A stretch of DNA of 64,000 bases from Eretmocerus hayati (taxonomy: Eukaryota > Arthropoda > Insecta > Hymenoptera > Aphelinidae). The notes under the pieces were generated by a model. The model did no database searches. It was not told the origin of the DNA and saw nothing but the letters and a program-made list of their open reading frames with translations. Where the stretch lies: contig CM056743.1 in assembly GCA_029851415.1 (NCBI GenBank), forward strand, positions 71,631,186-71,695,185, given 5' to 3'. The translations under genes and the position numbers were made by a program. Positions 23,297-32,324 of this stretch are shown in pieces (position 1 is the stretch's first letter; each line of letters starts with the position of its first letter).

Positions 23297-23718
23297 CATG
23301 GCTTTCTCATGGGTTCTGATAATCTTTTGGCCGTCTCCAATATGTCCAAGTTTCCGATGAGATTCACCGGTGTAGCAGACGTCCCGATGAATTCAGCAAA
23401 TTCTAACTATCCGACAGGTGGTTTGTATGTCCTTCCACTCTTTTTCACAACGTGTGCGAGCAATTCGAAGATATTAGACTGCGGGACAACCGTGCCATCA
23501 ATTATGGAGTTACCTTTGTCGTTCCATTCGAACCGATCCGGCTCGAAGCTCAGCCAGTGCCGAAGTAACGAGCGCGCATGCTCCGCGTGGGCTACAGGCA
23601 GATTTTCAATTATCCTATCTTCGGCCAATCTTGCTATCGCAGATGCATCGCTTTCGTCATCGCCATCGAGCCTCGACATAAATTCGCTGTGCCTTTCTTC
23701 GTCTTTGAAATATAGTTA
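23297..23718 (-). pseudogene. Conserved Polinton protein of unknown function, one in-frame TAG
   Basis: The frame is open from just after a TAA (about 23,719) to 23,297, with an ATG at 23,677-23,679 and one TAG at 23,407-23,409. The segment FEWNDKGNSIIDGTVVPQSN and the later region NLIGNLDILETAKRL resemble a small protein found in many insect Polintons. It is short (about 125-140 codons), partly acidic at the start, helical and of no assigned function. It sits upstream of the integrase on the same strand. Confidence 0.5.
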
Positions 23719-23780
23719 ACGTCGTAAAATCTGTAGATATTTTACGCACTTTTCTCGTTCATCTGTGATATCTTTCGAGT

Positions 23781-24059
23781 TCATGCGTCAGCCTCTGAAT
23801 CTTCGATGTCGTTTTCAGGTCTATCTTGTTGGTCGAAATCCCGTAGCTCGTCGTCCGGGAAAACCACATCGTTCTCGTCATCATCATGATCATCAAGGTA
23901 TTCACCGTGATTCTCGATACGATCCCGTCTTCGCTCGTCCTCTAGCTGGTTTGCCGGGGTATGATTTTCACCCTCGTCGTCGTCGGACGAGCTATTGGCT
24001 AAACCAACCTGTACCATCCACTCGTACATTTCTGTAGAGAATGATTTCGTATGAGTCAT
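23781..24059 (-). CDS. Small acidic protein, unrecognised
   Basis: A 92-codon frame from the ATG at 24,057-24,059. More than a third of residues are Asp or Glu, with a DDDEGE cluster and a second acidic block near DDHDDDEND. I recognise no family. Acidic low-complexity frames can be chance, but the position between two co-oriented element genes and the clean ATG make a real small gene plausible. Confidence 0.35.
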   Translation of the reverse strand: MTHTKSFSTEMYEWMVQVGLANSSSDDDEGENHTPANQLEDERRRDRIENHGEYLDDHDDDENDVVFPDDELRDFDQQDRPENDIEDSEADA

Positions 24060-24099
24060 CGTGAAGATGATAATGTGAGGATCATGATGTCCGTGTGAT

Positions 24100-24519
24100 T
24101 TACACGCACTGATCCATTATTATAAATTTGTTCAAACTGTATCCCTTCATTATAATTCTGATCGAATACATACCTATCACCTCGTCTCGCTGCTGCATTA
24201 GTGCTCTGAAACGAAAGAGCGACTGGGACCGATACCTCATGAGGTATTCCCCGGTGTGGTACATGGCTCTTTTACTTTTTATGAAAATACGGCTGTACAT
24301 CCTCTTGATCTGCTCGATGGTGGAATCAAACAGTATCCTGTTGAAGGATCGTACTATCAGACGATAACCGTTCGGTCTAGCTTCCAATCCCTCAAGGACT
24401 CTTTCACACCTCTGCCGAATTGCCCGTGACGTTCCAATCACACTAAAGTACCGCGCGCACTTCATGACGATGCGACGAAAAAGTCGGATGTTGGTGGTGG
24501 TTGGAACAGGAAGAACCAT
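24100..24519 (-). CDS. Basic Arg-rich protein of the Polinton, unrecognised
   Basis: A 139-codon frame from the ATG at 24,517-24,519, rich in Arg, Tyr and Met, with predicted helices and no clear motif (for example IKRMYSRIFIKSKRAMYH). It does not look like the packaging ATPase: no Walker A loop is present. It sits at the upstream end of the minus-strand gene block. Confidence 0.35.
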   Translation of the reverse strand: MVLPVPTTTNIRLFRRIVMKCARYFSVIGTSRAIRQRCERVLEGLEARPNGYRLIVRSFNRILFDSTIEQIKRMYSRIFIKSKRAMYHTGEYLMRYRSQSLFRFRALMQQRDEVIGMYSIRIIMKGYSLNKFIIMDQCV

Positions 24520-25296
24520 GGTGAGTTATTGTTAGCGGATAACAAAGAGAACACGAATCAGATTTCCCGAGATTTTGGGTGAAGCGAGTCGTACGGTTGT
24601 CTGAGGACAAAGTGAACGTGAGTCGAGCAAATTTAGCTCCTTATATCCAAGCAATGAGCTCTGAGGCAAACCCCAGAATTTCCCCTGGGTTTTGAATTGG
24701 TCGATCGAGTTTCCGTAGCGGGGGTGAATAAATTGAGCAGACCAAAGATAATTCATGCGAGTTCATTGGCACTTCCAGTGAGTCCTGGTTCTATGACGGG
24801 AGACTGGCCGGGTGTAGTCATGACCATGATGATGATGCTACAATATAATATACGTGTTACGTAGGCTGTTGGCCGGGACACAATACATTTCCTCTTTCTT
24901 ATACGATGATTTCCACACTATACTGCGAGAAATACCGTCGACGCGAATCACTAGTATCCCACGGGTGGGAATGAAGTCATTTAGCTTCCAATATCCCCTA
25001 TAGAGATGGCATTGGATCGTTATATCCTTGCTCGACAGGTATGGACAGGTTGTTTCGGATGAGCACTAGGTGCGACTATTATCGTTTTATTTGAGGAACG
25101 TGTGTATGGAGGAATCCTCCTACCTGACACGTGCACAAGCTATCAGATACTCTGTGACCATGACTCTCGCCAGCGAATCGCACATCCCCGGGTACCCTCT
25201 GCGACGGCCTCGTAGAACGCGTCGCTTCAGTTCGCCATCAGTCGTCGATCTGGAACATTGTGGCTCATATTTGGCTCTTTTCGATCAACACCCATA
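24520..25296. promoter_or_regulatory. Divergent intergenic region between minus- and plus-strand Polinton genes
   Basis: About 780 bp separate the minus-strand block (upstream gene start 24,519) from the plus-strand spliced gene (ATG at 25,297). Position suggests it holds both promoters. I see no clear TATA box close to either ATG and no conserved protein. Confidence 0.3.
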
Positions 25297-26640
25297 ATGG
25301 CTCAATCGATATTCTTATGTGACTTAAACATCGCTGAAGTTTTGTTGTCTCTGGTGGGTGACGGTTGTGATATTGACCAAGAACCTGGAGGAAAACGGCC
25401 CCGCATCGTGCACAATCTGGACGAAGAAGCCCTTCTGGATGATTTGTACGAGCGGCTGGAACCACCGACTCACAAGGCTCAATCAATCGTAAGGAATCAG
25501 TCATCGTAATCATTTTCATGTATAAAGGACATAGTTCAATGAATAATGCCGACTTTTCTGTTACCTAGCCCAATGAGATCATCACTCAGCAGCCGCTGGA
25601 GACAACGGCTGGTCACGATTCCGGAAGAGTAAACGAGCCTGACCTTGCGGTACTCGAGCAATCAACTGTCTCTACGAATGACTCGACTCCAATGCATTCG
25701 TCGAGTTCACGTCCTTCTACCATCGCGCTGGATCCGAATGCCGACTATCCACGTTTCTCAACAATGATGGACCAAACTTGGCGCGATAAACAGAAAGAAA
25801 TCATCAAAAACCGTTGGGACTACGAGGAAAAAAAGGACAACGGTGTTACAGAAATTCATTCGGGTCCGAGCATTTTGACACCTATCATCGGCGAATAGCA
25901 CTCATCGGAGGCTGAAAAAGTGAGAATAGCCGCGGCTCATTCTACAGACCCAGACAACATTGGCGTACGATGTCCTGCAGAGCCAACCATGGAGGAGTAC
26001 ACGATGCAGGACAAGATAACGGAGTATTGGTATAATTCGAACGAAATATCAACAATTCGTCTCTTTTTGTGTGACTTCAGCGCCAAGGTAGACGAGCTGA
26101 TAGATGTACGAACAAACATCAAGAGGATGGAACGTCGTTTGTACCATCTGAATTCTCGAGAAATTCTGGAGAAGAACAAAGCCATTCTCCGAACACCTCT
26201 GAGTTCTATGACGGACGAAAAACTCTGCAATGGGATGAATTTTATCGAAAGACAAAAGATAGAAGCGGCTCGGAGTCGGGAAGAATCGATACGAAGACGC
26301 GACATCGGTGAAACGCAGAGGGATATGCTCGAATCAACCTCAAAATGGTTTTGCAGTGAGTACTCATCTCATTATCTCCTATATGTGATAGAATATAAGA
26401 TGAAACACACTGTGGATTTTAACTTCCAGTTCAGGACGTATGGCGCAGCGTCAAAGCCTCAAAGCTGTATCGGATAATTTACTCAGTGCAGCGTACCGTT
26501 GGATCGCTGTGACAAAATATACGGGTGACCCCGATTTCGACTTTGCCAAACCATTCGGGGATTCAGCATTCCAGAGGATCATCGGTGAAGACGTGCTCAA
26601 GGAAGCCGCTGAAAATTATAAGGCTGTTCAATTAAAATGA
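25297..26640 (+). pseudogene. Three-exon plus-strand Polinton gene, coiled-coil, one in-frame TAG
   Basis: Three segments join with intact phase. Exon 1 is 25,297-25,488 (ATG at 25,297, donor ATC|GTAAGG). Exon 2 is 25,569-26,355 (acceptor TTACCTAG ending 25,568; donor GCA|GTGAGT). Exon 3 is 26,435-26,640 (acceptor TTCAG ending 26,434). The introns are about 80 bp each, as in insects. Only the acceptor ending at 26,434 reads into the well-formed third frame (AAYRWIAVTKYT, FDFAKPFGDSAFQRII). Exon 2 carries one TAG at 25,896-25,898. The product is hydrophilic with a predicted coiled coil (IKRMERRLYHLNSREILEKN) and no recognised domain; coiled-coil proteins accompany many Polintons. The gene model is my inference from splice signals and frame. 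Confidence 0.5.
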
Positions 26641-27350
26641 TCATATATAAAATGCACATGCGGCGGATTAGGCCTAGAGGGGAACCGCCATCGTATTTCA
26701 CTCTTTTGCAGTGTCGTAACATCTTGACCGAGTGAAATAGCGAGAAAAAAAACGCGTCTGTTGCATCTACCTCTCGGGTGACGTGGAAAAGATGCAAACT
26801 TTCAATTGGTCTACACCTTACTCGATGAGATACAGTGGCCAACTCACTCTTTTCACCCTCGAGCAGGCGCGCCTGCTCGAGGGTGAAAAGATTCATTACA
26901 TCAAAGACCATTTGTGTCCACAAACTTCAGTAGAAATCTTCTATACAATGATGATTGGATCACTTCGACCATTTACGATATACATTCTTTAGATAAGATG
27001 TGTCTCATGAATAAATATCTCATCATTTTCCGAAACACTCGTATCAACATAGGTATCTTGTGAGACGCTCCTTTCCAATGTTGAGAGCGAGACAGCATTT
27101 GGATCTTTGAATCCAAGCGAGTCGAAAACGAACCGTCCCGAGCAAGAATGTCCTCGCCCGCGTGCGTTTGTCTAGACCGGAGCGAGAGCGCCAAACTTCG
27201 AATGAAGTCTGATCTGACCAATACAAAGCACTTTGAGCCTCACGCACTTTAAGCCAGTGTCCTGGTAAGCGGCCCATACTCTACCACATACGTAAACTTT
27301 TGGGTCTCACGGACAGAGGAGAATTATCCTGCTATGCTGCGGGTGTATAC
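26641..27350. other. Right end of the Polinton and flank
   Basis: No clear gene. A plus-strand frame at 26,783-26,992 starts NWSTPYSMRYSGQL and runs through the 44-bp palindrome; coding status is uncertain. I could not find the terminal repeat of the Polinton here. The remaining ~350 bp contain nothing I recognise. Confidence 0.35.
26848..26891. repeat. Perfect 44-bp palindrome
   Basis: Two 22-bp arms with no spacer, centred at 26,869/26,870 (CAGGCG|CGCCTG core). The next bases (26,847 and 26,892) do not pair, so it is not the middle of a larger inverted repeat. In-frame readings of both strands give the same peptide segment (FTLEQARLLEGEK). Confidence 0.95.
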
Positions 27351-27357
27351 CATTAGC

Positions 27358-27358
27358 G

Positions 27359-27394
<36 letters not shown>

Positions 27395-27397
27395 CGC
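27358..27397. repeat. (TC)n followed by (CG)n microsatellite
   Basis: A run of about ten TC units passes directly into about nine CG units. The alternating CG tract is a classic Z-DNA-forming sequence and the TC tract is a polypurine/polypyrimidine run. Confidence 0.9.
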
Positions 27398-27614
27398 AAT
27401 CGATTTTCATGGCCGCGGCGCAAGAAAGACGATTTGACCGCGAGCTGTCGAGCGCCGGCGATTCCCACACTCGGAAAACCCGGCAAAGCAGGATTTCTTC
27501 TGTGCGTGGTGAAAGGTGGGCGCGGGGGTGGGGGAGGGGGGAGCGGCTGCTGCAGAGGGGCACCAGCACTGCCAAAACCCGTTCGTATCGGCGTGGCGAA
27601 AAAAATCCACCGAT

Positions 27615-27659
27615 GGCACTATAGCCGGCGTGACGTCATCGGTGTCCGGCTATAGTGCC
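27615..27659. repeat. Perfect 14-bp inverted repeat with CRE-type TGACGTCA in the loop
   Basis: GGCACTATAGCCGG at 27,615-27,628 pairs with CCGGCTATAGTGCC at 27,646-27,659. The 17-bp loop contains the palindrome TGACGTCA (27,631-27,638). Confidence 0.9.
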
Positions 27660-27689
27660 CCGTATACTACTTTCAGTACGACCTCTTGC

Positions 27690-28340
27690 CTTTGATTCCG
27701 AGGTTTTTGTTGCAAAAAAGGTTCCAGCAACGTGTTAGCAACGTCTTGGAACATTTCATGTAACGTTCGCCTTGATTAGTAAGTTGTAGACACGTTGCGG
27801 CAACGTTCCAGTGCAACCTTTCCCCTGTGTTTATCAACTCTGGTGGCGGAAAAGGTTGCAGCAACGTCTCAGCAACGTCTATGCAACTTTCCAGGAAACG
27901 TTGCTCGAGATCCTATCTGCAACGTGGCGAATAAGGTTGTAGAAACGTTGTGGCAACGTTCTTCCATAAATCATGAAAATTGGTCGCAAAGATAGTTGCG
28001 GCCCCGTTTCCGCAACAACTTTGCGACCTTTCTTGCAACGTTTTCTGCAACAATGCACCAGAGTTTGTGGGAACGTTTCAACAACGTTGCCGGGATAAGA
28101 GTTGCAACCAAACTTGGCCTCCAAACCAAATAAAAGCTAGACCGAAGGTTGCAGCAACGTTTCTACAATCATTTTGCAACTTTTGTGCGACCAACCGACA
28201 ACAAATTTGCGAACTTCCGTTAGTTGCAATTTTGGTTGCAGCAACCATTCCGGGCGGACATCAACCTGTTGCAGCAACGTTGTGGCAACGTCCCTGCAAA
28301 ATGCAGACTTGGTTGCAAACGTTGCAGCAACGGTCACTGT
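27690..28340. repeat. Degenerate array of GCAACGTT / TTGCAGCAACG motifs
   Basis: About 650 bp in which short motifs such as GCAACGTT, GTTGCAGCAACG and TGGCAACGTT recur every 15-40 bp on both strands with irregular spacing. The motif is close to its own reverse complement (AACGTT, TTGCAA), so hairpins are common. Frames here read as Val-Ala-Ala-Thr-like periodic peptides and are not genes. Confidence 0.7.
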
Positions 28341-29214
28341 TCTGGGGTACCTTTCTATGGGAACGAGTCAATGAAAATGAAGGAGTTTGTGGTTTCTGAA
28401 TAACTCATCGATTTGCCTCCAAATTTCGATGCCTGCTTCAACATGTATTCACGCTACTCCGTGGCCAGTTACAAGGCTCTATGTACGTTAGTTCAAGATT
28501 TTGGTTCTTAGAACCTTTTCATCATAATAGGCTCATGCGCTGCTATCTCAAATTCTAATAATGCACATTTTGGCTGCAGTTCTTCATATAACTGGCTGGA
28601 ATTCTACCCATAGGTTCTGATTGTCCTCTAGAACAGGCACATAATTGCACTCTCTGATTAATACGCTTATTGGGGAACAAAAATTTTCAACATTCATTTT
28701 GTTGCTTTGTATCTCATATTCTTGCTTATCATTTTCGAAATTTCAGATCCCTCTGAATACCAATGAGGATCTGTCTATGCCTTGAGCTAACAAACTTGTA
28801 TTATGAAAATTATCTGTAATGATATGTAGCTTCTAGCATGACTATCTAGCATCACTATTCAAAGAATCTCTGAAAGATTTTTCAATATCCCAGTCTTCGC
28901 AGAAGATTGATGTGGAGAACAGGCATTATTTTGATCTGTAATGGGAAGGGTTCTTTTCCAGTTTAGTTCTTTCTACATGTGACCTTAGTCACCCAGTTGG
29001 TGATCTATATCTGTGATATTAGTGCGAACCCTTGCTCCCTTTTCTTCATCAATTTATATCCAGTTTTATAAGTGTTTGAATAGTCCTGGAGTATACACCC
29101 TGACTAGTCACGAATTGTGATACTTATTGTCCTCGAACAAACCAGTAATCGACTGAATTTATTATCATTTTGTGTACATATATCTCATTCATTTCTTATA
29201 CGTAATATTATATT
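28341..29214. other. No recognisable gene or element
   Basis: About 870 bp of ordinary AT-rich sequence with no long frame. Given the tail that follows it, this may be the 3' UTR of a truncated plus-strand LINE, but I see no coding remnant. Confidence 0.4.
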
Positions 29215-29291
29215 GTAACGGACATATGTAAGCGTATATAATGATATTTTTGTCTTCGGACGAATAAAGGACATCTATCTATCTATCTAGC
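29215..29291 (+). mobile_element. Probable LINE 3' tail: AATAAA signal plus (ATCT)n
   Basis: GAATAAAGGAC is followed by (ATCT)4. Polyadenylation-like signals ending in a short tandem repeat rather than poly-A are usual for CR1/Jockey-group LINE tails in insects. The body of the element is not recognisable upstream. Confidence 0.45.
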
Positions 29292-29403
29292 TTGGAGTTT
29301 TATGAAGTATTTCTGTGCAGAGAAATAGGGATAGAACTTCACTCGATTTAAGAGCAAGCATCTGGCAGAATAGGCAGATTCAGAACCCTAGACGCAACTT
29401 CTA

Positions 29404-32112
29404 CCCTGCTGAAAATAATTTCGTGGGATCCCATGGTCCTTCGTGGGACCTGGTTCTGGTAAAATATCTAATTTCTATATTGTGCAAAATTTGGCACCGA
29501 AGACGCGCAGCATACAAGTTTCGAACATTATTTCTCCGGCCCACGAAGTGGTTGATACATGGGAAGTAAAGAATGGATGCTATGTGGATTCTGATCTCGA
29601 TCTCTGAATGATTACGGGTATAAATATTTGAAATCGACTGATACTCCAAAAGTGTGAAAGAATCAAGCATCGAGGATCAATCCTTTGACTTCTCTCAAAA
29701 TGTACCTTTAGCCGAGAGAAGATGCCTATGATGTCGTCACGTGTCAACAGATCAAGTGAAGAACAATGCTCAGAGCGACACATGACGTGGATTCCATTTC
29801 GAGAACGTGTAGATACTGAGTCATCTAATGATAAGGACTCGGAGCAATGACATTGTATACATAATCTTAGGTTCTTGAGAATTTTTTCACGCGAATTAAA
29901 CAAGTTCTCATGATGGGATTGGAAGAAGAATTCAAACTATCTTTCATGGTCTGCTTTATTCACAAACATATGAGTCATTCTGGCCCAAGGTGAACATTTT
30001 GAGAATCGACGAAATTTAAAAATGCCCCAAACACTTTTTTCCCGTTAGTACTACTAGAACATAGTTAAAAAAAATTTCTTTAGATTTTTTGGGACCCTTG
30101 GCGGGGCCTACGAATTTTCAAAGTCTCAATTTTCAGCAGTTTTTCGCCTATTTTTCGCTATCTTGGAAAATTTGTAGCTCGGACCCAAATCCATGCTTCA
30201 TTCTACCTGGGCGCATTTTTTGTTATAACGTACACTTTCAAGAAAAAAATTGACCGGTACAAAAAATTAATATCTGGTAGGTCCCACGGTTGCATCAAAA
30301 AAGGCCCAAAAATACGATTTTGCACCACCTTTGGAGGCATATAGGTCAAAATGGAAGCCTCGTCACGAGATTTTGCAGAAGAAAAAACTTGAAGGTCTTG
30401 AAAAAACCTTCAATTTCCCTTTTCGAACGTGTCATTATCTTATTTCACGTACGATCTACAGCCGATTTGAGTTGGTCAATTTTGTAAAAACGTGAGACTT
30501 CGAGGCCAATTCAAAAAGATCTTTTTTTTTATCGACCCCAAACCTATGAGAAAATGTTTTCCCAGGTGTCTTTTTTAAGGCCGAACAATGGTTTGGTTGT
30601 TCCTTTTAAATCCCGATTTTATGCGAGCTGTCAAAAACAGTCGAAAATACCGAAAATCGTGTCGAATTCGGGCCTTATCATGACGCTTCGTGGACTGGGT
30701 CTTCCCTTGCTCTCGATTCGTGGACTCTAATTATCCAGCATTTGGCATAAAATATTGTGAAAGGTGAGACCTATAGCTGAAGAATGGTCTCCCGTGCGAT
30801 CTTTTACGACGGAACAGTCCAAAACTAGAGTAAATTGAGTAAATACAAGATGAATCGAGAAAATCGATTGTGACGCATTTCTCACTTAACTAGCCCGCGC
30901 TCACTAGCCCAGCCGGCCGCTTTGGCACTCCGCGTATGCTCCGCCCTGCATGCCATCCTCCGTTTATGCGGAAGTGATGATTAGCTGATGCAGTATTGTC
31001 AGGTATTATCCGGTATAGACAGAGATAAGAAGGTTTCTCTAATCTCCGTTACAGACTGTAGACTGTACGAGTTTTTGGTTGTTAGTGACCACCACAAAAA
31101 GATTTTTATGTGTCAGTCAGCGCCCCGATTGGGTTTCTGGACCAAGGTGAGCATTTTGAAAAAGATTTGGTCCAGAAAGACCCATATGTATATTTTCCTA
31201 TATTATTTCCCGTCTGATTATCATGATCGATGTAGAGTATTGATCGAGTAGCTGTACTAATTGCTAACAACAAAGACAATATCAAATCCGAATCCCAAGG
31301 ACTTTGGTTTTTGAAGCAAATTCATTGTATGACGGGTGAATGGACATGTTATATAGAAAATTCTGCGGAATAAATTATCCTACCCGATCATTTATGACGA
31401 TCATGGAAGCCTCATTCACGAATAATTTTGGGGATGGATGGTCACTAATTACCAGTACGTGAGTACCGAGTTCTCTTCATGCTCCTAGAATGATGTATCA
31501 CCTTGTCACTTGAGTGTTGAGAGTGGAACATTTCGTTGGATCTTAGATATTAAGCTTCAATTGCAAAGAAAGAACACTCGGTGTATAAAGCAGGGGACAT
31601 TATGAATTTCGAAGTTGCTCAATACTGCACGTTCTCGGAATGAAATCCACGACATGTGTCGCTCTGAGCATTGTTCTTCACTTGATCTGTTCACACTTGA
31701 TGACATCATAGGCATCTTCTCTCGGATACAGGCACATTTTGAGAGGATTGATGGGATTGATTCTCGATGCTCGATTTTTTTACACTCTTGGAGTATCAGT
31801 CGATTGCAAATATTCATACCCATAATCATTCAGAGATCGAGATCAGAATCCACGAAGCATCTATTCTTTACTCCCCATGTATCAACCCCTTCGTGGGCCG
31901 GGGGAATAATGTTCGAAACTTGTATGCTGCACGTCTGCGGTGTCAAATTTTGCAAAATACAGAAATTAGATATTCTACCAGGGTTGGTCCCACGAAGTCC
32001 CACGGGATTCCATGGGACCCCATGGGACCCGGTGGGAATTGGTACCATGGAACCCCATAGGATCCGGTGGAAATTGGTCCCATGGGATCCCACGAAATTA
32101 TTTTCAGCAGGG
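29404..32112. mobile_element. 2.7-kb TIR element with TA target duplication
   Basis: The termini are perfect 33-bp inverted repeats (CCCTGCTGAAAATAATTTCG onward at 29,404-29,436, complementary at 32,080-32,112), each flanked by TA (29,402-29,403 and 32,113-32,114). Behind them the arms continue as diverged inverted repeats (29,454-29,825 with 31,620-31,985), so the element has long imperfect TIRs. The right arm has extra GGTCCCATGGGATCC-like repeats (31,985-32,090). The interior (29,826-31,619) shows no transposase; frames on both arms are mirror copies of the same repeat. A TA duplication suggests mobilisation by a Tc1/mariner-type enzyme or a similar one. Confidence 0.75.
29826..31619. other. 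Interior of TIR element, no gene recognised
   Basis: About 1.8 kb between the inverted arms. The frames at 30,290-30,487 and 30,988-31,251 have no family signature. The region has no visible transposase, so the element is probably non-autonomous. Confidence 0.4.
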
Positions 32113-32287
32113 TATTTGTTTGAGGGATGAACCTAAGACTGCATCCATCATCGAAAATACTGTGAACCCTTTGATTATACGTGAAAGCGTAGCAGCTACC
32201 CAATGGGAGCCTATATAGCTTGGCCGTATGCTATGGATAGCCTATATTCCACAGTACCACAGTGTGCGCCCCTACAGTTGTCATTAG

Positions 32288-32324
32288 TTTTGGCTCTCCC
32301 TCTCTCTCTCTCTCCCTCTCTCTC
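32288..32324. repeat. (CT)n microsatellite at the 5' edge of a LINE
   Basis: A short imperfect CTCTCT run directly precedes the LINE coding remnant. It could be part of the insertion site or of the LINE 5' end. Confidence 0.6.

Larger units (their letters stand above)
16600..26990 (-). mobile_element. Polinton/Maverick remnant (polymerase and ATPase missing)
   Basis: The gene set is diagnostic: chromodomain integrase, penton-like and major capsid-like proteins, a basic core-like protein, an adenovirus-type protease and a PC4-like protein, mostly on the minus strand and tightly packed (for example a 4-bp ATGA overlap at 18,368-18,371). One spliced gene and possibly a small terminal ORF lie on the plus strand at the right end. 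I searched for a protein-primed DNA polymerase B and a packaging ATPase and found neither. At about 10.4 kb it is also shorter than the 15-20 kb usual for the class. I could not find terminal inverted repeats or a 6-bp duplication, so the boundaries are approximate. At least four genes carry a single in-frame stop and one a frameshift; several others are intact. Confidence 0.85.

Noticed and set aside
24100..24519. Candidate Polinton packaging ATPase
   Set aside because: There is no Walker A loop, and the protein is too short and too basic.
32288..32324. Promoter or initiator of the LINE
   Set aside because: It is a simple CT microsatellite and the LINE is 5' truncated here.
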